Shown here: positions 1-8,480 of the stretch, one piece after another | Layout of the letters: the number at the start of each line of letters is the position of its first letter | Numbering within the stretch: the stretch's first letter is position 1 | Source of the DNA: Butyrivibrio sp. AE3004 | Lineage (GTDB): Bacteria > Bacillota > Clostridia > Lachnospirales > Lachnospiraceae | Direction of reading: 5' to 3' | Assembly (NCBI RefSeq): GCF_000703165.1 | Contig: NZ_JNLQ01000002.1 | Span: forward strand, 3,100,001 to 3,164,000 | DNA length: 64,000 bases | The notes under the pieces: model-generated | Database searches by the model: none | Seen by the model: only the letters and a program-made list of their open reading frames with translations | What the model was told of the DNA's origin: nothing | Program-made: the position numbers and the translations under genes

Positions 1-3000
1 ATAGACTCTTCAGAAATCATTTCTGTGTCATTATTTTGGAACAAATAGTATTCGCCGCTTGCATACCCAACTCCGAAATTATTCAACTTAGAGTAATTAA
101 ATCCACCTTTGTAATAAACGATTTTAACGTTACTAAACTCTTTTTGAATATTTTTATAGTATTCCCAAGTCTCATCCTCTGTTGAATTATTTTCCACAAC
201 AATGATCTCTATATTCTTGTAACTTCCGTGCAATGCTGATCGAATAATCTTATCCAGATCATTAGTATGATCTTTACTGGGAATTATCACTGATACTAAC
301 GGATTATTGTTTTCATAAATCGTATGATAAACATTGTTGCTTACACCATCCTGTATCTCACTTACTTTGATATCCAATCTCTTATAATGTTCAGACAATG
401 CTTTTCTACCGGCTTCAACAGTATATGGCTTTACGTCCTCCACACCACCTGCTGTTGACAGTTCATATACACGCCAATGATATAAAACCTTAGGAACATG
501 ATGAATCTTTAATGAAACATATCTGCCTTCATTGGTAAGCTTATTAACTGTATTTATGAAAGCATCCCCATCATCGCCTTTATAATTACCGGCTACTATA
601 TCTTTTACCATTGAAGCTTCATTACTTAAAGCCTTCTCACAGCATCTTAATATCAGATCATAGTCCTGCGCACCATCAAATTCTTTTCTCTCATATATCA
701 CAGTACCATTATTATTTTCGGAAATCTCTTCCAGTAATGATCTCTTAATTCCCATAAGATGGCATATATAGTTATTACTTTCAAGTAGGGACATACTAAA
801 ATCAGGCTTAAAATGTGGATATGAAAACTCTTCCGAAGTCTTATCGACTTTATCTTCATCAGAATATATGAATTCAATCCATGGATTCTCATTTATAGCC
901 TTTGTAAACTCAAATAATGCATTTACGGTAAGTTCATCATCATGATCTGCAAAGACCACATAATCGCCCTTAGCCATACTGATCGCAGCATTGGTATTTA
1001 AAGATATTCCATTATTCTTTTCTAATATCTCAAATCTGATTCTGGTATCCTTTTCTGAATATTCCTTTAATACTGTCCTGGGTTCTCCATGCTTCCAGTC
1101 AGAGCCTTTTTCATATTCACTTGCATCAGCAATGCATACTTCAAAATTCCCATATGTCTGCATTGTAATTGAATCCAAAAGCCTGCGCAGATACACTTCT
1201 TTTGTCCTATAAACCGGAATTACTATTGAATACAATGGTTTATACTCGAAGTGATACTCTCTCTGTTCCTGAAGTTCCTTCTTTTTGGGTTCAACTTCAT
1301 GATACCAGTTATTATAGTCAGCATATCTATTATCAATCGCAAATGAATAAGATTTCAGAGACAACGACTTAATGTCTTCGCAAATTGTATTGATATCTTC
1401 AAATGAAATCTTGGAATCAATATTATTTTCCCTAAGGTACTCCCTTAATTCAGAATCCTTTATGCCATCATATTTTTCAGCCAAATCTCCAGCCTGTATA
1501 TAATCATCTATGAATTCTTCAATTATTGCAGAATCTCCCGGAAGTTTAGTTTTAATCATCCCAAACTCCTTAGGTAATGATTTACCAAATAGGAGGGAAA
1601 TCATTTTTCCAAGTGTTCCCTTATAGTTAATCTTAGAAACCAAAGACTTAAGATTTTCATCAGTAATTCCCGGAGCTGCCATCAGCATTTCGTTAATCAT
1701 TTGCAGGAACTGATTTCTTTCATCTAAAGAAATTTCTCTGCTCTCACTGATAGCAAATGGGGAATTAAATATATATTTGGCACAATAATAATGCATCAGA
1801 TAATATTCAACCGAATTCTTATCCGAAGATATATCCTTATAGCTGTTTGTCCATGACATCATCATATCCACTTCAGGAATAGCGACTATATCCAAACCAT
1901 CATAGTTAACAATGCTGACAATTCCATTTGTGAAATAGATCAATTCTTTTTTATCTGTTACAGATCGTATATCTAAATCATCATTGCTTTCAATTACAAT
2001 TATTCTGCTCTTAAGCCTTTTATCCTTTGCAATTATCTGTGAATAAACAGTTCCGTTTTTATCCCGTTGCTTATGATATATTAGTTTTATCTCTCGCTGA
2101 GCATCCAAAAGCTTTACAAGCAAATCCCAAATATCATTACGAATAATACCGGTTCTCATATCGATCAAAACATCTTCAACATCAAAGAAATACTCTTCAT
2201 ATTTTCCCCGGATATCCTCGGAAAGTTCATCTGCATTATAAGAAAAGCATGATGAATAGTACCTTTCATCGCTATCAAAATATACTTTTCTTTCACCAAA
2301 ATCACTTAATGCGATATGGTATCCATTTTCAATAGATTTACGCGAAATTCCAAGAGGCATTCTTTTACATTCAAGTAATTGTGATGTCAAAGCAAAAAAT
2401 GTAGTTCCTACATGTATCCAGCCCCGTCCATTTGCCTCAGCTACAATACTTGATGGCACTATAGCTCCAACATTTCTATCCGAATCCAGTAAGTTCATAA
2501 ATTGCCTGAACATTAACTCATTACCGCAAAGATCATTCATAATATTTCTTTGCATCTGAGTTTGTCCGGAAAAATCAAATTGTAGAATGTACCCAAAACG
2601 ATCAGTCAATGTACTATATAAATCAGTAAAATACTGCTCCATATTACCTTCAGCAGGGATAATACGAATTTCAACATTACTAATACTTCTTGATTCGTTA
2701 AAACTGTTTTTTGCTTTTTCACGAATCTGTAAATCAGATGTTGAAATAATCGCATCCGTTATATACGGAAAGCTGCTTATTCTGCCTTCCAATAGCTCTA
2801 TATCATTGGCATCATCTGTAATAACATGAAGTACAATATTCCCTAATTTAGGTACCGATGCAGGAATAATGGACTTATAGTTCAGAACATGGCCTATAAG
2901 ATTCTGACCAACATAACTATCATCAATATTCGGCAGATCATCGGTCTCGATTTTTTTTACAGGTTCTTGAGAAATCTGTTGCATCCAGGGAGAAACAGAT

Positions 3001-3083
3001 TCAAATAGTTCAGATAATTCCTCGCTTACTTCGTTATATTTTATCTGCATCGATGCAATTTTATGTAATAAATTATCTATCAT
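1..3083 (-). CDS. Large tandem GT2 glycosyltransferase with rhamnan-synthesis-F-like N-terminus (3' end cut by window)
   Basis: The frame is open from ATG 3083 to base 1, about 1027 codons, and runs off the window, so the C-terminus is missing. The first ~300 residues resemble, weakly, the RgpF/rhamnan-synthesis-F fold. A linker with YNNWYHEVEP, typical just before GT2 domains, leads to a first GT2 domain opening YSIVIPVYRT with acidic motif FADHDDE and later EFDGAQDYD. A second GT2 domain opens PLVSVIIPSKDH and reaches NNDTE at the edge. It probably adds several sugars at the cytoplasmic face of a polymer exported by the nearby ABC pair. It starts 14 bases after the upstream gene, with GATAGGT before the ATG. 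The GT2 call is firm; donor and acceptor cannot be read. Confidence 0.85.
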   Translation of the reverse strand, partial: MIDNLLHKIASMQIKYNEVSEELSELFESVSPWMQQISQEPVKKIETDDLPNIDDSYVGQNLIGHVLNYKSIIPASVPKLGNIVLHVITDDANDIELLEGRISSFPYITDAIISTSDLQIREKAKNSFNESRSISNVEIRIIPAEGNMEQYFTDLYSTLTDRFGYILQFDFSGQTQMQRNIMNDLCGNELMFRQFMNLLDSDRNVGAIVPSSIVAEANGRGWIHVGTTFFALTSQLLECKRMPLGISRKSIENGYHIALSDFGERKVYFDSDERYYSSCFSYNADELSEDIRGKYEEYFFDVEDVLIDMRTGIIRNDIWDLLVKLLDAQREIKLIYHKQRDKNGTVYSQIIAKDKRLKSRIIVIESNDDLDIRSVTDKKELIYFTNGIVSIVNYDGLDIVAIPEVDMMMSWTNSYKDISSDKNSVEYYLMHYYCAKYIFNSPFAISESREISLDERNQFLQMINEMLMAAPGITDENLKSLVSKINYKGTLGKMISLLFGKSLPKEFGMIKTKLPGDSAIIEEFIDDYIQAGDLAEKYDGIKDSELREYLRENNIDSKISFEDINTICEDIKSLSLKSYSFAIDNRYADYNNWYHEVEPKKKELQEQREYHFEYKPLYSIVIPVYRTKEVYLRRLLDSITMQTYGNFEVCIADASEYEKGSDWKHGEPRTVLKEYSEKDTRIRFEILEKNNGISLNTNAAISMAKGDYVVFADHDDELTVNALFEFTKAINENPWIEFIYSDEDKVDKTSEEFSYPHFKPDFSMSLLESNNYICHLMGIKRSLLEEISENNNGTVIYERKEFDGAQDYDLILRCCEKALSNEASMVKDIVAGNYKGDDGDAFINTVNKLTNEGRYVSLKIHHVPKVLYHWRVYELSTAGGVEDVKPYTVEAGRKALSEHYKRLDIKVSEIQDGVSNNVYHTIYENNNPLVSVIIPSKDHTNDLDKIIRSALHGSYKNIEIIVVENNSTEDETWEYYKNIQKEFSNVKIVYYKGGFNYSKLNNFGVGYASGEYYLFQNNDTEMISEES

Positions 3084-3097
3084 ACTATTACCTATCA

Positions 3098-4876
3098 TCA
3101 GTTACGCTTTCCGTAAACATAGTCATATACGTCTCGAAGAGGTTTCGTGACTTTCCAGCTCATGGATTCCTTTAATGCTGCATTTGCAACCTTTAATGTA
3201 TTATTCTCATGTTTAAGCATGGACATCTGATTTTGGAGATTTTTCACCATCAATCTGTTCCTGATATCTGCTGTATTAAGTTTCCTTTCCCAGCACTCAT
3301 CATTAGTCTTTTCATTTTTTATCAATTCCTGCTTTTCTTCTTCCATAGCAGAAAAAAGATTCTCATATTCCTCGAGCCTCTTTTTTAATTCAATGATTTC
3401 ATCATTTTCGCCAGCCATTTCTGTTTCTCCTATTTTATCTGACATATATTTTAGCTCTGCAAAAGTATTATTGGTATAATAACAAATCGGTTTACCGGTT
3501 AGTTTTTGAATTGCATATGCTGCTTTAACACAAGGCTGCTCGCTTATCAGAACAATCCCATTTTTCTCTTTATCCGGTTTTATTACTTCGCGAATTTCAG
3601 ATGCATATGCAAGAAGTCTTTCCCACTTTCCATCCAATAATCGTTCAATATAATTATATTGCTGCGGAATTCTAATATTAACCAATTTATATATTGAGGG
3701 AATCTGTACACCTATTGTATGCTCAAAGTAATAATGAAGATTACCTACATACCATGTTTTCATAATCTGCTTAATATCATCACTTGTAAAACATCCTGCC
3801 AGATTTAGCTGTCCTATATTACAAGGAAGTTTTTCTATTTCCAGCTCAGAATTAGCTTTATCCGTTCCCTCCTTCAGCATATTGTTATCACTAAAAATAA
3901 CAGCCTTAAAATTATTTTTTAAACAGATTTTAGCGGCCTCCGCAAGCATTCTGCCAAGCTTTGACTCACCACCATTTTCATCTATACTTCTATTAGCCTC
4001 ATAAATACTATTATGAGTTATTACTGCTTCAAATGAAGCACCTATGTTTTCCTTACTATTTCTTAAAACAAAGCAAGATTCGTCTTCATCAGAAACTAAC
4101 TTCATTAAGTCGGGAAAATTCTGCAAATATCCAAAAACTCTTCGAATTCTGTCTTCGGATTCCAAAAACATTTTCAAACCGGATACATTTTTAGTAACAA
4201 AAAGGTAATCATAACCTGATAATCCACAGTCTTCAAAAGATACAAAAATATCCTTTCCTTCCCCTTTTCTTAAAAGTATCAGATCAAAATTCTTTAAATC
4301 ACTGAATAACTTCTCAAATTCTTTTGAATCAAATTCACTTTCGTTTATAGAACATAAAAGTGTCGCTCTGACCGGAACATTATGCATATACTCTTTTAAT
4401 TCATGAAGATTCTCTTTTTTTGAATCAACAAGAAAACAGATTTTCATCCCCATTGCACTTGGCGCAGGGAGTAGTTCCTCCAACAGAACATCCCTGCTTT
4501 CAAGGAACTGAGTTAATCCATCCTGCAAGGGGAACAAATTCATTATTTCATCACGCCTAATCCTGACTTCATTATCCGAACAAGTAACTTGAACTCTGTT
4601 TCTACGAATCACGTCTATTTGTTCAGATAATCCCTCACTTTTCACCTTAAGATCAAGATATTCCTGATGCATTCTGATACAATCACTTGTTATTTCTGCA
4701 AGTTCAAGTTTTAATGAATTCTCTCTTTCCAAATCCGCATCATTATTATTTAAATATTCAAATTCGTCATTCAGTACTTCTGTATCAGTTGAACATAGTT
4801 CCTCCAATACTGACGCATTTGGGGAATCAAATTTTATTTTTAATTCATTACAAATACTGTTTATCATTCTCAACAT
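3098..4876 (-). CDS. Unknown protein with rhamnan-synthesis-like core and C-terminal coiled coil
   Basis: About 592 residues. The N-terminal ~110 residues are charged and probably helical, followed by an alpha/beta-looking core (KICFLVDSKKEN onward) that recalls degenerate RgpF-like regions of tandem glycosyltransferases. I see no DxD or GT2 signature. Residues ~490-570 are coiled coil, ending in SMSWKVTKPLRD, the motif shared with two other proteins of the cluster, and the protein stops a dozen residues later. A TTG at 4891 extends the frame, but AAGAGGA sits just before ATG 4876, and ATG 4867 is also possible. It overlaps the upstream GT2 gene by 29 bases, so the two are co-translated. It may be a scaffold or an inactive transferase of the assembly complex; that is inference. 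Confidence 0.7.
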   Translation of the reverse strand: MLRMINSICNELKIKFDSPNASVLEELCSTDTEVLNDEFEYLNNNDADLERENSLKLELAEITSDCIRMHQEYLDLKVKSEGLSEQIDVIRRNRVQVTCSDNEVRIRRDEIMNLFPLQDGLTQFLESRDVLLEELLPAPSAMGMKICFLVDSKKENLHELKEYMHNVPVRATLLCSINESEFDSKEFEKLFSDLKNFDLILLRKGEGKDIFVSFEDCGLSGYDYLFVTKNVSGLKMFLESEDRIRRVFGYLQNFPDLMKLVSDEDESCFVLRNSKENIGASFEAVITHNSIYEANRSIDENGGESKLGRMLAEAAKICLKNNFKAVIFSDNNMLKEGTDKANSELEIEKLPCNIGQLNLAGCFTSDDIKQIMKTWYVGNLHYYFEHTIGVQIPSIYKLVNIRIPQQYNYIERLLDGKWERLLAYASEIREVIKPDKEKNGIVLISEQPCVKAAYAIQKLTGKPICYYTNNTFAELKYMSDKIGETEMAGENDEIIELKKRLEEYENLFSAMEEEKQELIKNEKTNDECWERKLNTADIRNRLMVKNLQNQMSMLKHENNTLKVANAALKESMSWKVTKPLRDVYDYVYGKRN

Positions 4877-6647
4877 AAATCCTCTTATCAAAAAGCGAAG
4901 CGCTCAAATATGAATCATCGTTGTTAATCCGTTTCTTCCATTTTGTTCTTAAGCGCTGTGAACTACGTGAATTCATTGGCTTTCTCTCTCCACTATCCTC
5001 AAAAACAGCATATGGAGTAAACAAATTGATTTTTCCTCTTTCTAATAGGTTCATACATCTGTCAATTGCTTCCGAATCATCGTCCATTAGTTCAGGATCT
5101 TTTACATAACTGATATAATCATCAACAGACATCATTAAACACCCGGCTCCAAGAGCTGTTACATTCTGCGTATATAATAGTCTGGCCATGTACCCGGGTC
5201 TCTTTGGATCATCTCCATGATACATCGTAATAAAACCACTTGGAGCATTAGAATTAATGGCAATGCCGGCTGAACAGATACTATTGTCCTTATTAATAAG
5301 TCCGCCAACAGCTCCAACCTGCTCGTTTTGCGTCAGCATAAGCATTTCATCTATCCAATTCTTATATATCGGTCTTACAGATTTCTTTATAACAACAACA
5401 TATTCATCTGACTTATACTCATTTATATTATTATTAAAATCAATATTTGAATAGCTTGTATTGTCTTTTATATAATCATATATATCTTTGTTTTTAGTAG
5501 TATCTGTATCGGAAACCACAATGTGTATTTTGGGATTTCCGGATATTTTATATTTTACCCGGTAAATAGTGTCACGAGCCATAATAGTATTAACACTACA
5601 TCCATCAAAACCTTTGTTTGTCAAAAATGTTCTGACTGCATTCTCTCCTGCCTTAATGGCATATCTTTTTGCTCCTATTCCCGAAGCAGTAGACCCCTCA
5701 TGACTTCTCCAGTAATACAAAACCTTTGGAATGTGTTTTATTGTACCAGCCTTATCTGTCATCCTGAGTATCATGTCATAATCCTGACTTCCGTCAAATT
5801 CGGGTCTGTACAATTCATCATTCTCCAAAAGTTCTCTCTTAAATGCAGATAAGTGACATATATAATTGTTTGAGAGCAATGTATACAATGCAAAGTCAGG
5901 CTTAAAATGTACGGATAGTACATCATTCATATTATTCCCTGAAAATGTAATCTCATCACAATACAAAAAATCGGCATTACTCTTGTTTATTTCCTGTGCA
6001 TAATAATAAAGAACACTTGGATGAAGATAATCGTCATGATCGAACGGGCATAAATAATCTCCATCAGACATCAAAACACATTCATTAGTATTAACCGAAA
6101 TTCCACCATTTTTACTCAATCGCTTATATTTTATTCTCTCTCCATATTTGCTATGAAATGCCTTAACTATATGCTCTACATATAAATGCTTTTCATCAGA
6201 AGCATCTGCAAGACACAATTCCCAGTTATAATATGTTTGATTTACAACTGATGTAAGCATGTCTTTTAGATATTTTTCCGGAGTATTATATAACGGAACC
6301 AATATACTAAACTTAGGCTGCCTTGAAAAACTCTTAATTTTTACTTTCTGTCTGCTTATTTCTTTCTTATTTGGGAAACTGCCTTTACCATGTATTTTAT
6401 TAAGTTCTCTTATATTAGAAACAGGGAGGTACCCCAAGGTATCTCCCGTTTTTTTCACGAAGGCCCCTGCTATATCCCTAATGGGCTTCGTTATTTTCCA
6501 ACTAAGCGAATTTTTAAAAAGTGCCATTTGTTCATTGGCGCTATCATACAGTGAATTACAAAGTTGTTTTGTTTCATCAAGCTCTATCTCTAATTCATGT
6601 ATTCTTTGCTTTAATTCTTCACATTGTAATAATTCTCTGTCATCCAT
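4848..6647 (-). CDS. GT2 family glycosyltransferase with N-terminal coiled coil
   Basis: 599 residues. A short N-terminal coiled coil (residues 1-45) ends in NSLSWKITKPIRD. A GT2 domain starts near residue 110 (FSILVPLYNTP), with acidic motif PFDHDDY and acceptor-side motif EFDGSQDYDMILR. A degenerate second GT2-like half follows (KIHIVVSDTD onward) without a clear DxD. Its first GT2 domain is a close paralogue of that in the gene at 1-3083: NYICHL, FDG-x-QDYD and IPKVLYYWR/VPKVLYHWR recur at the same places. It lies 25 bases after the ABC ATPase gene. Probable role: cytoplasmic assembly of the rhamnose-containing glycan exported by that ABC pair. Confidence 0.85.
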   Translation of the reverse strand: MDDRELLQCEELKQRIHELEIELDETKQLCNSLYDSANEQMALFKNSLSWKITKPIRDIAGAFVKKTGDTLGYLPVSNIRELNKIHGKGSFPNKKEISRQKVKIKSFSRQPKFSILVPLYNTPEKYLKDMLTSVVNQTYYNWELCLADASDEKHLYVEHIVKAFHSKYGERIKYKRLSKNGGISVNTNECVLMSDGDYLCPFDHDDYLHPSVLYYYAQEINKSNADFLYCDEITFSGNNMNDVLSVHFKPDFALYTLLSNNYICHLSAFKRELLENDELYRPEFDGSQDYDMILRMTDKAGTIKHIPKVLYYWRSHEGSTASGIGAKRYAIKAGENAVRTFLTNKGFDGCSVNTIMARDTIYRVKYKISGNPKIHIVVSDTDTTKNKDIYDYIKDNTSYSNIDFNNNINEYKSDEYVVVIKKSVRPIYKNWIDEMLMLTQNEQVGAVGGLINKDNSICSAGIAINSNAPSGFITMYHGDDPKRPGYMARLLYTQNVTALGAGCLMMSVDDYISYVKDPELMDDDSEAIDRCMNLLERGKINLFTPYAVFEDSGERKPMNSRSSQRLRTKWKKRINNDDSYLSASLFDKRIYVENDKQYL

Positions 6648-6672
6648 TATATTGCTCTTTCAGAACTTCCCT

Positions 6673-7425
6673 TTAGCGTGTCATGCTCTTATAATGATCG
6701 ACTACATCTTCTGTATCCCCAATCATTACAAGTTTTCCTTTTTCTATCCACATAACACGGTCGCACAAATCTCTTATTGTGTCAAAACTATGTGAAACAA
6801 TTAGTACTGTTGTACCTCCGGACATAAGCTCTTTTATGCGATTTTCACATTTCTCCTGAAACATGAAATCCCCGACAGATAATATTTCATCTGCCAGTAG
6901 TATGTCAGGCTTAACACTGGTAGCAACCGCAAAAGCTATACGGGATACCATACCTGAAGAATAATTTTTTAATGGCATATTAAGGAAATCGCCTATTTCT
7001 GAAAATTCGACAATGCTCTCATATTTTTCATTCATGAACTCTTCACTATAGCCCATGATTGCGCCATTTAGAAAAATGTTTTCTTTGCCTGTAAGCTGTA
7101 TATCAAAGCCTGCTCCCAGCTCAATAAGCGGTGCTATCGTCCCATTGGTAATGACCTTACCTTTTGTCGGTTTAAGAACCCCTGCAATCATTTTCAGCAT
7201 AGTTGATTTGCCACTTCCATTTGTTCCAACAATGCCAAAGACTTCACCTTTTTTTACTGAAAAAGAAACATCATCAACAGCGACAAAATCGTTATAAAAA
7301 AGTTTGCGAGATGTAAGCTTAGTGAGATAATCCCTTAAACTGTCAACCTTCTCAGTAGCCATATTAAAATGCATTGATAAATGATCTGCTATTATTGAGT
7401 AATCTTCATTCATTTGTTCTACCAT
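6673..7425 (-). CDS. Polysaccharide ABC exporter ATP-binding protein (short Wzt/RgpD/TagH type)
   Basis: 250 residues. Walker A is GTNGSGKST, the signature is YSSGM rather than LSGGQ (usual in Wzt/TagH exporters), Walker B is ILLADE followed by the switch His in IVSHS. The frame ends soon after the ATPase domain, so unlike the ATPase at 18286-19521 it lacks the C-terminal carbohydrate-recognition domain. AAGGTGGA precedes ATG 7425. It follows its permease by 19 bases. Role: energises export of a lipid-linked glycan or teichoic-acid-like polymer. Lack of the tail suggests chain length is set elsewhere, as known for tail-less exporters. Confidence 0.93.
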   Translation of the reverse strand: MVEQMNEDYSIIADHLSMHFNMATEKVDSLRDYLTKLTSRKLFYNDFVAVDDVSFSVKKGEVFGIVGTNGSGKSTMLKMIAGVLKPTKGKVITNGTIAPLIELGAGFDIQLTGKENIFLNGAIMGYSEEFMNEKYESIVEFSEIGDFLNMPLKNYSSGMVSRIAFAVATSVKPDILLADEILSVGDFMFQEKCENRIKELMSGGTTVLIVSHSFDTIRDLCDRVMWIEKGKLVMIGDTEDVVDHYKSMTR

Positions 7426-7444
7426 AAATCCACCTTACAAACTA

Positions 7445-8449
7445 TTAAATATACAGAATAAACTGGTCTTGCTTTTTGTAGAAGAAATGCAGCCCTAAGA
7501 ACAGGAATCCAACACCATATGATATGCACATTGTAAACTGTTGCACAGAAGGCGCAACATTATAAAGCATAATATGCCTCATACAATCAACATATTGAAA
7601 CAGAGGATTCCACCACATAACTTTTTGAATTGCAGGTGACAAAGATGTTACAGGATAAAAAATAGGTGTCAAAAAATTCAAAAGCGGTAGCAAAATTCCA
7701 TATAAGTACTGAGTATCTCTCATAAATACATCCATAGCTGCAAGTACCAGCCCAACTCCCAATGTAAACATAAACAATGATACAAAATAAAGCGGCAAAA
7801 ATACCCAATTTATATTCGGATAAACACCAAAGAATATCATAACTGTGATAACCGGTATAAACGAAAGCATAAAATTCAAAAACGAAAAAATCGTTTTACT
7901 TATAGGAAAAATATACTTGGGCATATAAATTTTCTTTATCATTTGTCCTGAAGAAACGACAGTCGTCAATGCAATGGATGTTGCTTCATTATAAAAGTTA
8001 TATACCACCTGTCCCAAAATCAAGTACACAGGGAATTTCTCAATATCGGATTTAAAAATAAACGAAAAAATACTTGATAGAATTATCATCTGCAAAAGTG
8101 GATTCAGGATAACCCACACAATTCCCAGATAACTTCGTCTGTATTTTACTGCGAAATCCCGAGTAATTAATTGTTTTAACAAAAACTTATAATCAAAAAA
8201 TATATGCAGACACTCTGTAGCAGCTGTTTTTTCATTTTTCTTCTCAAAGCTTTTGTTATAAATGCAAAAAGCAATATATAAAACCAATACAGAAGCAAAT
8301 ACCGCTCCGTACCATATGTAGTAATTTGAAAGGGATGATTCGTCTGTTGGTTGCGACATTCTGCCAACAGCAAAATACACTGCACCGGCTAATGCAATAA
8401 CACTAACGCCTATCAGTAGCATTCTATCCCATATCTTAATTCTATCCAT
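7445..8449 (-). CDS. Polysaccharide ABC exporter permease (Wzm/RgpC/TagG type) with N-terminal extension
   Basis: 334 residues. The ABC-2 membrane domain begins near residue 85 with the amphipathic lead-in DYKFLLKQLITRDFAVKYR and SYLGIVWVILNPLLQ, a family hallmark, followed by about six membrane helices. Two further helices (residues ~10-30 and 45-65) precede it. The 262-residue permease at 19536-20324 lacks them, so they are an addition of unknown use. AGGGGGCC precedes ATG 8449. It pairs with the ATPase 19 bases downstream to form exporter 2 of the cluster. Confidence 0.92.
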   Translation of the reverse strand: MDRIKIWDRMLLIGVSVIALAGAVYFAVGRMSQPTDESSLSNYYIWYGAVFASVLVLYIAFCIYNKSFEKKNEKTAATECLHIFFDYKFLLKQLITRDFAVKYRRSYLGIVWVILNPLLQMIILSSIFSFIFKSDIEKFPVYLILGQVVYNFYNEATSIALTTVVSSGQMIKKIYMPKYIFPISKTIFSFLNFMLSFIPVITVMIFFGVYPNINWVFLPLYFVSLFMFTLGVGLVLAAMDVFMRDTQYLYGILLPLLNFLTPIFYPVTSLSPAIQKVMWWNPLFQYVDCMRHIMLYNVAPSVQQFTMCISYGVGFLFLGLHFFYKKQDQFILYI

Positions 8450-8480
8450 TAGGCCCCCTAATGCTCTAAATACTAATAAA

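Noticed and set aside
3098-4876. Gene considered a pseudogene of a glycosyltransferase
   Set aside because: The frame is intact over 590 codons, overlaps its neighbour in an operon manner and ends with a conserved motif, so a real protein is more likely.
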